In this document: one piece after another, positions 7,000-14,406 of the stretch
How positions within the stretch are numbered: the stretch's first letter is position 1
Layout: each line of letters starts with the position of its first letter
Assembly (NCBI GenBank): GCA_046095485.1
Contig: JBJTJN010000032.1
Span: forward strand, 1 to 23,147
DNA length: 23,147 nucleotides
Source of the DNA: SYFI01 sp046095485
GTDB taxonomy: Bacteria > Actinomycetota > Thermoleophilia > Miltoncostaeales > Miltoncostaeaceae
Reading direction: 5' to 3'
Notes under the pieces: generated by a model
The model's database searches: none
What the model was told of the DNA's origin: nothing
The model's input: the letters and a program-made list of their open reading frames with translations, nothing else
Program-made: the position numbers and the translations under genes

Positions 7000-8402
7000 G
7001 CTCTGAGGCCGGAGCGGTCGCCCGCCGTCAGGCGGCGCCTCCCGCACCGGTCGGCGGCGGGCACATTCCCCCGCCGCAGAACGTCGAGGCCGAGGAGCTC
7101 CTGCTGGCCTCGCTCATCGACGGCCCGCAGAACAACATCGCCGAGGCCATGGCGCTGGTCTCTCACGAGGACTTCTACCGCGAGGGCCACCGGCGCATCT
7201 TCAACGCCATCACCGAGCTCTTCGGCGTGGGCGAGCCCATCGAGCCCATCACGGTCATCGAGCAGCTCACCAAGACCGGCGACCTCGACATGGCGGGCGG
7301 GCGCGATGCCGTGCTCGACCTCATGACCACGCCCTACATCGCGGCGTCGTACCGCTCGTACGCCGAGATCGTGCGTGACACCGCCACCCAGCGGCGGCTG
7401 CTGCAGGTGGGGCAGGAGATCGAAGTGCTGGTGGCCGAGCGCGAAGGCGAGACCACCGACATGGTGCAGCGCGCCGAGGACCTCATCTACGACCTGTCGC
7501 AGAAGCGCACGCGCGGCGACTTCGTGGGCACCGACGCCCTGGTGATGAGCAGCATGGAGCGCCTGGTGGCCGCCAGCGAGCACGGATCGGAGGTCACCGG
7601 CCTTCCCACCGGCTTCGAGGACCTCGACCGCCTCACCGGCGGGTTCCGGGCGTCCAACCTCATCGTCATCGCCGCGCGGCCATCGATGGGCAAGACCGCC
7701 CTGGCGCTGTGCATGGCCGAGCACGTGGCCCTCACCGAGGAGAAGACCGTCGCCATCTTCAGCCTCGAGATGAGCGGCGAAGAGCTCACCCAGCGCATGC
7801 TGTGCTCGGTGGCCATGGTGGATGCCTCGCGCATGCGCAGCGGACGACTGTCGGCCGATGACTGGCCGCGGGTGAGCCAGGCCGCCGACCGGCTGTCGAA
7901 GGCGCCGATCTTCATCGACGACTCCGAGGGCATGACCGTCACCGAGATGCGCACCAAGGCCCGGCGCCTCAAGGCGCGCGAGGGCCTGGGCCTGGTGGTG
8001 GTCGACTACATCCAGCTCATGGAGGGCTCTCCCCTGCTGCGCCGGCGTGATGAGAACCGCGTGCAGGAGATCTCGGCCATCTCGCGCGGGCTCAAGATGA
8101 TGGCCCGCGACCTCGACGTGCCGATCATCGTGGTGTCGCAGCTCAACCGATCGCCCGACGCCCGCACCGACAAGCGCCCCCTCCTCTCCGACCTCCGCGA
8201 ATCGGGCGCCATCGAGCAGGACGCCGACATGGTGCTGCTCATCTACCGCGACGACTACTACGAGACCGAGAGCGAGAGCAAGGGAATCGCCGAGGTCAAC
8301 GTGGCCAAGCACCGAAACGGTCCCACCGACCGCGTGAAGCTCGCCTTCATGGGCACGTATGCCAAGTTCGGCAGCCTGGCGTCCGACCACGACGGTCGGT
8401 AG
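6996..8402 (+). CDS. dnaB: Replicative DNA helicase DnaB
   Basis: A 468-residue hexameric replicative helicase that unwinds DNA at the fork. The N-terminal DnaG-interacting domain runs from PPPQNVEAEELLLASLI (25-41) to about 165. The RecA-like ATPase has TGLPTGFEDLDRLTGGF (201-217), Walker A AARPSMGKT (226-234), FSLEMSGEEL (255-264), Walker B LVVVDYIQLM (333-342) and the DNA-loop region SQLNRSPDARTDKRPLLSDL with the arginine finger and ESGAIEQDAD near the C-terminus. No intein interrupts the ATPase motifs, a common insertion site in this family. The first 25 residues are a Gly/Pro/Ala-rich extension. It is the last gene of the rpsF operon. Confidence 0.96.
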   Translation: MSSEAGAVARRQAAPPAPVGGGHIPPPQNVEAEELLLASLIDGPQNNIAEAMALVSHEDFYREGHRRIFNAITELFGVGEPIEPITVIEQLTKTGDLDMAGGRDAVLDLMTTPYIAASYRSYAEIVRDTATQRRLLQVGQEIEVLVAEREGETTDMVQRAEDLIYDLSQKRTRGDFVGTDALVMSSMERLVAASEHGSEVTGLPTGFEDLDRLTGGFRASNLIVIAARPSMGKTALALCMAEHVALTEEKTVAIFSLEMSGEELTQRMLCSVAMVDASRMRSGRLSADDWPRVSQAADRLSKAPIFIDDSEGMTVTEMRTKARRLKAREGLGLVVVDYIQLMEGSPLLRRRDENRVQEISAISRGLKMMARDLDVPIIVVSQLNRSPDARTDKRPLLSDLRESGAIEQDADMVLLIYRDDYYETESESKGIAEVNVAKHRNGPTDRVKLAFMGTYAKFGSLASDHDGR

Positions 8403-8405
8403 CCC

Positions 8406-8419
8406 CGCCGGATACGGCG
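8406..8419 (+). terminator. Short stem-loop after dnaB
   Basis: CGCCG-GATA-CGGCG forms a 5-bp GC stem with a four-base loop just after the dnaB stop. There is no T-run and the stem is short, so termination here is only a possibility. Confidence 0.25.
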
Positions 8420-8458
8420 TCCGCGCAGAACCCACCTGACCAGAGGTACAGGTTGCAC

Positions 8459-9112
8459 ATGCCCGGAACCGTGGGCGGCACGACCCGGCCTCTGGATCGG
8501 CCGGCGCACCAGCGCATGCGCGTGGCAGTGATCGACGAATACCCCTCCCAGGTGGAGGGAGTGGTGCAGGTGATCGACGGGTCCCCCACGATGGAGGTGG
8601 TGATCACCGCCTCGTCCGGCCACGAGGCGCTGGAAAAGCTCGACCAGGCACATCCGGATGTGGTGCTCATCGAGCCCCGGATGCGCAGCGGCGACGGCAT
8701 GTCGTTCGCCGCGCAGGCACTGCGCGAGCATCCGGACATCACGATCATCGCGCTCTCGCGCCTGTGGGACGATGACCACGTGGCCGAGAGCCTGGGCGCG
8801 GGCATGGCCGCCCATCTGCCGAAGACCACGCCGCTCGATGATCTTCCGGCGCTCATCCGGCAGACCACCTTGGGGGCAGAAGTACGGCCCGCGTCGAGCG
8901 GGGGGCCGGCGATTCGCACGCCGCTCACCACGCGCGAGCGCGACGTGCTGCGCCTCGCCTCGCGCGGTCTTTCAAACGTGGACATCGGACGCGAGCTGTT
9001 CGTCACGGAGCAGACGGTGAAGTTCCACCTGCAGAACGCCTATCGCACGCTGGGCGCCCGCAACGGCACCGAGGCCGCGGCCATTGCCCGGCGGCAGGGA
9101 ATCCTCTCGTGA
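8459..9112 (+). CDS. LuxR/NarL-type response regulator with Glu at the phospho site
   Basis: A two-domain regulator of about 217 residues. The receiver domain starts at MRVAVIDEYPSQ (20-31). The helix-turn-helix is LTTRERDVLRLASRGLSNVD and what follows (about 153-215). The receiver keeps the Ser (S100 in IIALS) and Lys (K122 in LPK) of the active site. The phospho-acceptor position, normally Asp in VLLD, is Glu72 in VVLIEPRM, and the N-terminal acidic pair is Asp-Glu rather than Asp-Asp. It may therefore be independent of phosphorylation. The start is uncertain among TTG 8453, ATG 8459 and ATG 8516. I chose 8459 because TACAGG, near the TANNNT pattern, lies 6 bases upstream. No histidine kinase is adjacent. 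The stop overlaps the GTG of the PAS reading frame by four bases. Confidence 0.85.
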   Translation: MPGTVGGTTRPLDRPAHQRMRVAVIDEYPSQVEGVVQVIDGSPTMEVVITASSGHEALEKLDQAHPDVVLIEPRMRSGDGMSFAAQALREHPDITIIALSRLWDDDHVAESLGAGMAAHLPKTTPLDDLPALIRQTTLGAEVRPASSGGPAIRTPLTTRERDVLRLASRGLSNVDIGRELFVTEQTVKFHLQNAYRTLGARNGTEAAAIARRQGILS

Positions 9113-9425
9113 CCCGCGCAACGGTGAGCATCGACGCCAGCGGGCTCTTCACCGCCTTCGACGCCGGCGCCGAAGAGGTGTTCGGCTACCGCGCGGGTGA
9201 CGTGATGGGGAGCACATGGCCGAGCTGATAATCCCCGCTGCGCTACGGCCCGCCCACGAGGACGGCATGGCGCGGTTCCTGCGCACCGGCGAGGCATTCC
9301 TGGTGGGGCGCACCATCGAGATCACCACCCTGCACGCAGATGGATCGGTGTTCCCCGTGGAGCTATCCCTCACCTTGGAGTCGGAGGAACCCATGCGCAT
9401 CACGGGCGTCATCCGGCCCATCTAG
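9109..9425 (+). pseudogene. Small PAS-domain protein interrupted by a frameshift
   Basis: Frame 1 opens at GTG 9109 inside the regulator's stop (GTGA). It gives the first half of a PAS domain (VSIDASGLFTAFDAGAEEVF, then GYRAGDVMG) and stops at TGA 9226. A second frame, from about 9207 to 9425, continues the same domain: EHMAELIIPAALRPAHEDGM, RFLRTGEAFLVGR, and HADGSVFPVELSLTLE. The join falls at GGGG (9207-9210). One more G would give DVMGEHMAELIIP and a continuous PAS protein of about 105 residues with nothing else attached. It is therefore either a recent inactivation, a base lost in a G-run during sequencing, or a programmed slip. His in AHEDGMARFLRTGE aligns with the heme ligand of FixL-type PAS domains, though the residue is also common in PAS domains of unknown ligand. 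Probable role: sensor partner of the upstream regulator. Confidence 0.75.
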
Positions 9426-9439
9426 GGGCCCACCGTGCA

Positions 9440-9460
9440 CGGAGGGTGGGGGTGCCTCCG
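9440..9460 (+). terminator. Stem-loop after the PAS gene
   Basis: CGGAGG (9440-9445) pairs with CCTCCG (9455-9460) around a 9-base G-rich loop, between the PAS gene and purA. The stem is short and has no T-run. Confidence 0.25.
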
Positions 9461-9474
9461 GAAGCCCGTTCGCC

Positions 9475-9480
9475 TAGTAT
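9475..9480 (+). promoter_or_regulatory. Putative purA -10 hexamer TAGTAT
   Basis: TAGTAT fits the TANNNT consensus and stands out in otherwise GC-rich sequence 78 bases before the purA start. No matching -35 is visible. The mRNA would have a leader of about 70 bases carrying the purA ribosome binding site. Confidence 0.35.
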
Positions 9481-9558
9481 CCCGACCGTTCGGCCCGCGG
9501 CGACGCGGGTCGCGTCATGCAGGGACACATGCAGGGATACGACAGGCGAAGGACGCGC

Positions 9559-10842
9559 ATGCCGGCGACGGTGGTGATCGGCGCCCAGTGGGGCGATGAG
9601 GGCAAGGGCAAGGTGGTGGACCTGCTCGCCGAGCGCAGCGACGTGGTCGCGCGCTACCAGGGCGGCAACAACGCCGGCCACACGATCGTGGCGGGCGACC
9701 AGACCTACGCGCTGCATCTGATCCCCAGCGGAATCCTCTACCCCGACACGCTGTGCATCATCGGCAACGGGGTGGTGGTGGATCCCTTCGTGCTGGTGAA
9801 GGAACTCGACCAGCTCGAGGAGCGGGGGGTGGACACCTCGAACCTGCGCATCTCGGGCGCCGCGCACCTGATCATGCCGTACCACGTGCAGCTGGACACC
9901 CAGAGCGAGATCCGCCTGGGCAAGCTGTCCATCGGCACCACGCGCCGTGGCATCGGGCCCGCCTACATGGACAAGGCCGCGCGCATCGGAATCCGCGTGC
10001 AAGACCTGTTGGACCCCAGCATCCTGCGCCGCAAGGTGGCGATCGCGCTGGAGCAGAAGAACGAGACGCTCGAGAAGATCTACGGCGAGCCGCCGCTCGA
10101 TGCCGACGCCGTGGTGGACGAGGTGCTGGCCGTGGCGCCGCGGATTCAGCCCTACATCGCCGACACCTCACTCATCCTCGACACGGCGATACGCGATGGC
10201 CAGACCGTGCTATTCGAGGGGGCGCAGGGCACCCTGCTCGACATCGACCACGGCACCTATCCGTTCGTGACCAGCAGCAACCCCACGGCCGGCGCCGCCT
10301 GCACGGGCACCGGAGTGGGCCCCACGCGCATCGACCACGTGCTGGGCATCACCAAGGCGTACACCACCCGCGTGGGCGAGGGGCCCTTCCCCACCGAGAT
10401 CGACGACGACGCCGGCCGCCACATGGCCGAGGTGGGCCACGAGGTGGGCACCACCACCGGGCGCGCGCGCCGCTGCGGGTGGCTCGACCTGGTGGCGCTG
10501 CGCTACGCCGTGCGGGTGTCGGGCATGACGCAGCTGGGCATCACCAAGCTCGACGTGCTCTCGGGGCTCTCCGAGGTGAAGCTCTGCACGGCCTACACGA
10601 AGCCCGACGGCACCGAGACGGCCGACTTCCCCTGGCACCAGAGCGACTTCCACGGGTGCACCCCGGTATACGAGACGCTCGAGGGCTGGGACGACGACAT
10701 CGTGGGCGTCACCAGCCTCGACGACCTGCCGCCGCGGGCCAAGGCCTACGTGGAGCGCATCGCCCAGTTCACGGGCGTGCCGATCACCCTCATCGGCACC
10801 GGCCAGGGCCGGCACGAGGTGATCGACGCCGTGGAGCTGTAG
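9559..10842 (+). CDS. purA: Adenylosuccinate synthetase
   Basis: A 427-residue PurA, full length. It joins aspartate to IMP using GTP, the first step from IMP to AMP. The GTP-binding and catalytic segment VVIGAQWGDEGKGK (5-18) begins the protein. NNAGHTIV, the switch-like STTRRGIGPAYMDK region, EGAQGTLLDIDHGTYPFVTSSN and GVGPTRIDHVLGITKAYTTRVGEGPF follow in the usual order. The ATG at 9559 is preceded by GAAGGA (9548-9553) at five bases and gives the normal N-terminus; in-frame ATGs at 9517 and 9532 would add an unconserved extension. It stands alone, upstream of and convergent with the small membrane gene, separated by the minus-strand block from the main pur cluster. Confidence 0.96.
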   Translation: MPATVVIGAQWGDEGKGKVVDLLAERSDVVARYQGGNNAGHTIVAGDQTYALHLIPSGILYPDTLCIIGNGVVVDPFVLVKELDQLEERGVDTSNLRISGAAHLIMPYHVQLDTQSEIRLGKLSIGTTRRGIGPAYMDKAARIGIRVQDLLDPSILRRKVAIALEQKNETLEKIYGEPPLDADAVVDEVLAVAPRIQPYIADTSLILDTAIRDGQTVLFEGAQGTLLDIDHGTYPFVTSSNPTAGAACTGTGVGPTRIDHVLGITKAYTTRVGEGPFPTEIDDDAGRHMAEVGHEVGTTTGRARRCGWLDLVALRYAVRVSGMTQLGITKLDVLSGLSEVKLCTAYTKPDGTETADFPWHQSDFHGCTPVYETLEGWDDDIVGVTSLDDLPPRAKAYVERIAQFTGVPITLIGTGQGRHEVIDAVEL

Positions 10843-10847
10843 GCGGG

Positions 10848-10884
10848 GGCGCTAGAGGTAGGCGGCGGCGCTAGAGGTAGGCGG
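10848..10884. repeat. 19-base tandem duplication at the end of the small membrane gene
   Basis: The 18-base unit GGCGCTAGAGGTAGGCGG occurs at 10848-10865 and 10867-10884, a period of 19. On the minus strand the inner copy encodes the final A-Y-L and the TAG stop of the membrane protein; the outer copy repeats those codons after the stop. It looks like a replication-slippage duplication. Confidence 0.8.
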
Positions 10885-11149
10885 CCAGCAGGCCGATGGA
10901 CCACGCGAGGGCGGCGAGCCCGCCGGCCCAGCACGAGAACGCCATCGGGTGGTAGCGGCCTTCCTTGCGCAGCCAGAAGAAGTGCGCACCGGAGATGAGG
11001 AAGGCCCCGAGGCCCACCCAGAAGGCCGGCCAGGGGTTGTCGCCGGTGACCGAGTAGACGATCAGCACGATGTACGCCGCGGCGTTCAGCGCCCAGATCG
11101 CATACACCGAGTCGGGCGGGGATCCGTAGTTCTTCTCAGAGGAGCTCAT
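10871..11149 (-). CDS. Small three-helix membrane protein, unknown function
   Basis: A 92-residue protein that I do not recognise. It has a polar N-terminus (residues 1-13) and three hydrophobic segments at about 15-33, 42-60 and 70-91. A short loop with NPWP lies between the first two, and a basic RKEGRYH loop between the last two places that loop in the cytoplasm by the positive-inside rule. The ATG at 11149 is supported by a TAGTCT hexamer 7 bases upstream and by the absence of hydrophobic sequence before it; an earlier in-frame start at 11194 would add 15 residues. The gene is convergent with purA and lies downstream of the ABC exporter on the same strand, separated by a stem-loop. Confidence 0.65.
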   Translation of the reverse strand: MSSSEKNYGSPPDSVYAIWALNAAAYIVLIVYSVTGDNPWPAFWVGLGAFLISGAHFFWLRKEGRYHPMAFSCWAGGLAALAWSIGLLAAYL

Positions 11150-11156
11150 GCGCTCG

Positions 11157-11162
11157 AGACTA
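11157..11162 (-). promoter_or_regulatory. Putative -10 hexamer TAGTCT of the small membrane gene
   Basis: On the minus strand TAGTCT ends 7 bases before the ATG at 11149. There is no Shine-Dalgarno, so a leaderless transcript is likely. Confidence 0.45.
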
Positions 11163-11183
11163 CGCGCGGTTGCGGCGCATGCG

Positions 11184-11205
11184 CCCGGGGCCATAGGTCC
11201 CCGGG
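11184..11205 (-). terminator. Stem-loop downstream of the ABC exporter operon
   Basis: CCCGGGG and CCCCGGG (11184-11190 and 11199-11205) form a 7-bp stem with an 8-base loop, 26 bases beyond the permease stop and before the promoter of the next minus-strand gene. No T-run is present. Confidence 0.4.
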
Positions 11206-11230
11206 GCCTCAGGCGTGAGGGCCAGGGGCG

Positions 11231-12031
11231 CTACGGCCTGAGCCGCCGGCCGGTGCGGAACATGCGCACGGCCCAGAGCGTGACGATCACCGCCACGACG
11301 GCGGCCACCAGCACCGAGAGCCACACGGCGCTCTCGTGCAGGCCGGTCACGCCCGCGCGCTCGGCGTCCACCAGGTAGTAGATCGGGTCGAACATGGTGA
11401 GGGTGCGCCAGGGCTCGGAGAGTGTCTCGACGCTGTAGAACACCCCGCCGAGCAGGGCGAGCGGCGTGATGATGAGCGCAGCGATGAACGCCTGCTGGTC
11501 GAAGGAGTCGGCCCATATGCCGGTGATCACGCCGAGGGCGCTGAAGATGATGCCGGTGAGCACCAGCACCACCATCGCCAGCGCCCAGTTGTCGACCCCC
11601 GGCACAAATGGCAGGGCGCAGGCGCCGACGATGGCCGCGGTGATCCACCCGCGGTAGAGGCCGCCCACCATGTACGACAGCACCACCTCGGCGCTGCGAA
11701 GCGGCGACGACAGCACATCGTCGATGTAGCCCTCATTCCGCGCCTGGTACAGGCTGGTGGACGCGTTGGCGAATGCTTGCCCCGACACGGTGGTTACCAA
11801 CAGGCCAGGAAGGATGAACCACAGGTACTGGATGCCCGACACCTGGCGCAGCTCACCGCCGAGCGCCCCGCCGAATACCGCCATGAACAGCACGGCGGTA
11901 ACGACCGGCGGCAGGATCGTCTGCGTCCAGAGCTTGCTGACCCGCCGCACCTCCCGGCCCGACAGCGCCACCGTGCCCCGCCGCGACGCCGCGCGAAGCT
12001 GGGCCTCCCCAAGCCGCGCGTCAGGCACCAC
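11231..12031 (-). CDS. ABC-2 type exporter permease
   Basis: A 266-residue ABC-2 transporter permease, partner of the ATPase encoded just upstream. Six hydrophobic segments are visible. The first (QTILPPVVTAVLFMAVFG) comes after a short cytoplasmic region. Others include IQYLWFILPGLLVTTVSG, TAAIVGACALPF, MVVLVLTGIIFSALGVITG, IAALIITPLALLGGVFYSVE and a final VLVAAVVAVIVTLWAV. The segment PLALLGGVFYSVETL...FDPIYYLVDAERAG is characteristic of daunorubicin/NodJ-type exporters. Two consecutive GTG codons (12031, 12028) could start it; either overlaps the end of the ATPase gene (TGA at 12021-12023), so translation is coupled. The substrate cannot be told from sequence; drugs, lipids or polysaccharides are all exported by relatives. 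Confidence 0.88.
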   Translation of the reverse strand: MVPDARLGEAQLRAASRRGTVALSGREVRRVSKLWTQTILPPVVTAVLFMAVFGGALGGELRQVSGIQYLWFILPGLLVTTVSGQAFANASTSLYQARNEGYIDDVLSSPLRSAEVVLSYMVGGLYRGWITAAIVGACALPFVPGVDNWALAMVVLVLTGIIFSALGVITGIWADSFDQQAFIAALIITPLALLGGVFYSVETLSEPWRTLTMFDPIYYLVDAERAGVTGLHESAVWLSVLVAAVVAVIVTLWAVRMFRTGRRLRP

Positions 12032-12752
12032 GCATCACCCGCAAATAGGCATCTTCCAGGCGCGGGCCGCCGAAGCCGTCGATGATCTCGGTGACTGTCC
12101 CCTCCGCCACGATGCAGCCCTCGCGGATCATCGAGATGCGGTCGCACAGCGCCTCGGCCTCTTCCAGGTAGTGCGTGGTGAGCAGGATCGACGTGCGCTG
12201 CTCATCGCGCAGGCGGGCGAGGTACTTCCAGAGGTCGCGGCGAAGCTCGAGGTCCACCCCCGCGGTGGGCTCGTCGAGTATCGCCAGGCGGGGGCGGTGC
12301 ACCAGCGCACGGGCGATGAGCAGCCGGCGGCGCATGCCGCCCGATAGCCGGTGCGGGCGCGTGCCGGCCTTGCCCTGCAGGTCGAAGGCCTCGAGCAGCT
12401 CATCGGCCCGGGCCTCGGCATCAGCCTTCTGCATGCCGAAGTACCGGCCGTGGTACGACAGCACCTCGCGCGCGGTGAGGAAGCGATCGAGGTGGACCTC
12501 CTGGGGGGCAAGCCCCACCAGGGTGCGCGCGCGGCGCGGGTCGGCCACGGCGTCGTGCCCGAACACCCGCACGTGGCCCGCGGGGCCACGCACCAGCCCG
12601 GTGATGATGCCGATGAGCGTGCTCTTGCCCGACCCGTTGGGGCCGAGCAGGCCATGGAATCCGCCGTCGGGAACCGAGAGCGACAGGCCCGCGAGGGCCT
12701 TCGTGCCGTCGTCGTAGACCTTGTCGAGGTCGGTGATGTCGAGGGCGTCCAC
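12021..12752 (-). CDS. ABC exporter ATP-binding protein
   Basis: A 243-residue nucleotide-binding subunit. The order of motifs is complete: Walker A GPNGSGKST (37-45), Q-loop Gln84 in APQE, signature LSGGM (136-140), Walker B LAILDEP (156-162), D-loop TAGVD, and switch His194 in TTHYLEEAE. The family is the daunorubicin-resistance/ABC-2 exporter group, matching the permease that follows. The GTG at 12752 is used as start because it begins the usual DALDITDLDKVYDDG strand and has TACGGT 8 bases upstream. The reading frame stays open far upstream, but that stretch is the antisense of purD. The gene is divergent from purD with 45 bases between the start codons. Confidence 0.9.
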   Translation of the reverse strand: MDALDITDLDKVYDDGTKALAGLSLSVPDGGFHGLLGPNGSGKSTLIGIITGLVRGPAGHVRVFGHDAVADPRRARTLVGLAPQEVHLDRFLTAREVLSYHGRYFGMQKADAEARADELLEAFDLQGKAGTRPHRLSGGMRRRLLIARALVHRPRLAILDEPTAGVDLELRRDLWKYLARLRDEQRTSILLTTHYLEEAEALCDRISMIREGCIVAEGTVTEIIDGFGGPRLEDAYLRVMRGA

Positions 12753-12760
12753 GGCGCGCA

Positions 12761-12766
12761 ACCGTA
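12761..12766 (-). promoter_or_regulatory. Putative -10 hexamer TACGGT of the ABC exporter operon
   Basis: On the minus strand TACGGT ends 8 bases before the GTG at 12752, and no ribosome binding site is seen. It lies 18 bases from the divergent purD hexamer, so the two promoters are nearly back to back. Confidence 0.35.
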
Positions 12767-12777
12767 GCGGTCGACAA

Positions 12778-12793
12778 CCATTGGTAGGGTGGC
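12778..12793 (+). promoter_or_regulatory. Shared pur promoter element CCATTGGTAGGGTGGC, copy 1 (purD)
   Basis: This 16-base sequence is identical to the one before purB (14856-14871). It contains TAGGGT (12785-12790), a TANNNT -10 hexamer that ends 7 bases before the purD GTG, so the purD transcript would be leaderless. CCATTGG may be an extended -10, part of a regulator site, or both. Confidence 0.5.
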
Positions 12794-12797
12794 TGCC

Positions 12798-14066
12798 GTG
12801 GCGCGACGGGCACTTGTGGTGGGCAGCGGCGGACGCGAGCACGCGCTGGTGCGCGCGCTCGGCGGCAGCGGCTGGACGGTGTTCGCCGCGCCGGGCAACC
12901 CGGGCATCGCGGCCGACGCCGACGTGCGGCCCATCCCCGCGAGCGACCACGCCGCGCTGGTGGCGCTGGCAACGGACGAGGCCATCGACCTCGTGGTGAT
13001 CGGGCCGGAGGCACCGCTGGTGGCAGGGCTTGCCGACGACCTGCGCGCGGCGGGCGCCGCGGTGCTGGGGCCGTCGAAGGCCGCCGCGCAGCTGGAGGGC
13101 AGCAAGGCCTTCGCCAAGGAGATCATGCTGGCGGCAGGCGTGCCGACCGGACGCAGCGAGACCGTCACCAGCGTGGATGGCGGCATGAAGGCCGTGGCCG
13201 ACTTCGGTCTGCCGGTGGCCATCAAGGCCGATGGCCTGGCTGCGGGCAAGGGCGTGGTCATCGCGCAGAGCGAGACCGAGGCCCGCGAGGCGCTTCAGTC
13301 GATGCTCGACGAGGGAGTGTTCGGCGACGCCGGTCGCACCGTGGTGGTGGAGGAGGGCCTCACCGGCCCCGAGGTGTCGCTGCTGGCGATCAGCGACGGC
13401 ACCGCCGTGGCAAGGTTCCCGGCCGCCCGCGACTACAAGCCGATCGGCGAGGGCAACACCGGGCCCACCACCGGTGGCATGGGGTCGGTGTCCCCCGTGC
13501 CCGACATCCCCGACACCCTGGCCGACCAGCTGGTGAGCGAGGTGCACCGCCCGGTGATCGCCGAGATGGCGCGCCGGGGCATCCCCTTCAGCGGGGTGCT
13601 GTACGCCGGGATCATGATGACCCCGGGCGGCCCCAAGGTTCTGGAGTTCAACGTGCGGTTCGGCGACCCCGAGACCCAGGCCCTGCTGCCCCGGGTGGGC
13701 GGCGACCTGGGCGAGATCCTTCTCTCGGCCGCCAGCGGCGGGCTGGCCGACCAGCCGGTGCCCATGACACCCGAGGCGTCGGTGGCCGTGGTGCTGGCCG
13801 CCGCCAACTACCCGGGCGACCCGCGCACGGGCGACGTGATCACCGGCATCGCCGACGCCCAGGCCACGGGGGCCGAGGTATTCCAGGCGGGCACGGCACT
13901 GAACGCCGAGGGTGAGCTCGTGACGAACGGTGGCCGAGTGCTGGCCGTGCAGGCGCTTGGCGACACCGTGGAGGACGCCCGCCAGGCCGCCTATGCCGCG
14001 GCCGACCTCATCCACTTCGACGGCATGCAGATGCGGCGCGACATCGCCGCGGGGATGGGCGGCTAA
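12798..14066 (+). CDS. purD: Phosphoribosylamine-glycine ligase (GAR synthetase)
   Basis: A 422-residue monofunctional PurD, second step of purine synthesis, joining glycine to phosphoribosylamine with ATP. The N-terminal domain begins VVGSGGREHAL (7-17). The ATP-grasp domain has IKADGLAAGKGVV (142-154), EEGLTGPEVSLLAISDG and YKPIGEGNTGPTTGGMG. The family signature NVRFGDPETQ is at 285-294, and a C-terminal domain ends at GMQMRRDI. Of two GTGs, that at 12798 matches the family N-terminus and the -10 spacing; the one at 12789 would add only M-A-A. There is no Shine-Dalgarno. The gene is followed by a VapBC pair instead of directly by purB. Confidence 0.96.
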   Translation: MARRALVVGSGGREHALVRALGGSGWTVFAAPGNPGIAADADVRPIPASDHAALVALATDEAIDLVVIGPEAPLVAGLADDLRAAGAAVLGPSKAAAQLEGSKAFAKEIMLAAGVPTGRSETVTSVDGGMKAVADFGLPVAIKADGLAAGKGVVIAQSETEAREALQSMLDEGVFGDAGRTVVVEEGLTGPEVSLLAISDGTAVARFPAARDYKPIGEGNTGPTTGGMGSVSPVPDIPDTLADQLVSEVHRPVIAEMARRGIPFSGVLYAGIMMTPGGPKVLEFNVRFGDPETQALLPRVGGDLGEILLSAASGGLADQPVPMTPEASVAVVLAAANYPGDPRTGDVITGIADAQATGAEVFQAGTALNAEGELVTNGGRVLAVQALGDTVEDARQAAYAAADLIHFDGMQMRRDIAAGMGG

Positions 14067-14111
14067 CGGCACGAAGTCGTAGCGATCCGTGACGAAGGCG
14101 GGTGTCGCACG

Positions 14112-14121
14112 GTGTTACACT
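14112..14121 (+). promoter_or_regulatory. vapB -10 hexamer TACACT overlapping a GTGT-T-ACAC palindrome
   Basis: TACACT (14116-14121) ends 6 bases before the vapB ATG, giving a probable leaderless transcript. GTGTTACAC (14112-14120) is a perfect 9-base palindrome over the same hexamer. An operator placed there would let the antitoxin repress its own operon, as VapB and VapBC complexes usually do. Confidence 0.45.
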
Positions 14122-14127
14122 CAGGGC

Positions 14128-14406
14128 ATGCCCACCACCAAGCCACGCCACGCAGTGACCGAGACGGGTGCCGTCGCTGACGCGCTCGCCGAGCTGCGGG
14201 CAGAGGACGGGGGCGAGGACGTGTCGATCTCCGAGCTGGTGGTGATCGGCGCCCGCGCCCTGGCGGCGCAGAAGCGCGCCCAGCGCAATGCTAACGACGT
14301 CCTACTCGCCGAGCTGGCGGACAGCATCCGGGCGGGCGGGCCGCCGCTGGGCGACCCGGTCGCGGCCGATGAGGTGCGCCGCACGGGCTGGGCCCGCCCT
14401 GTGTGA
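14128..14406 (+). CDS. VapB-like antitoxin
   Basis: A 92-residue small protein directly before a PIN-domain toxin, so it is called an antitoxin by context and architecture. The first half (TKPRHAVTETGAVADALAEL, then EDVSISELVVIGARALAA) suggests a short DNA-binding unit with a following helix. The second half is charged and ends GDPVAADEVRRTGWARPV, the kind of extended tail that wraps the toxin. The ATG at 14128 fits the hexamer spacing; an in-frame start at 14089 is not supported. Its stop (TGA 14404-14406) overlaps the toxin's GTG start. The exact fold family is not certain. Confidence 0.75.
   Translation: MPTTKPRHAVTETGAVADALAELRAEDGGEDVSISELVVIGARALAAQKRAQRNANDVLLAELADSIRAGGPPLGDPVAADEVRRTGWARPV

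Noticed and set aside
6921..8435. 504-codon minus-strand frame across dnaB
   Set aside because: Shadow of dnaB; no domain, no start signal.
9216..9425. A separate 69-residue gene starting at ATG 9216
   Set aside because: It is the second half of a PAS domain whose first half is in the preceding frame; it is treated as one frameshifted gene.
12753..14072. Long N-terminal extension of the ABC ATPase frame
   Set aside because: It is the antisense of purD, and the ATPase family starts at the GTG at 12752.
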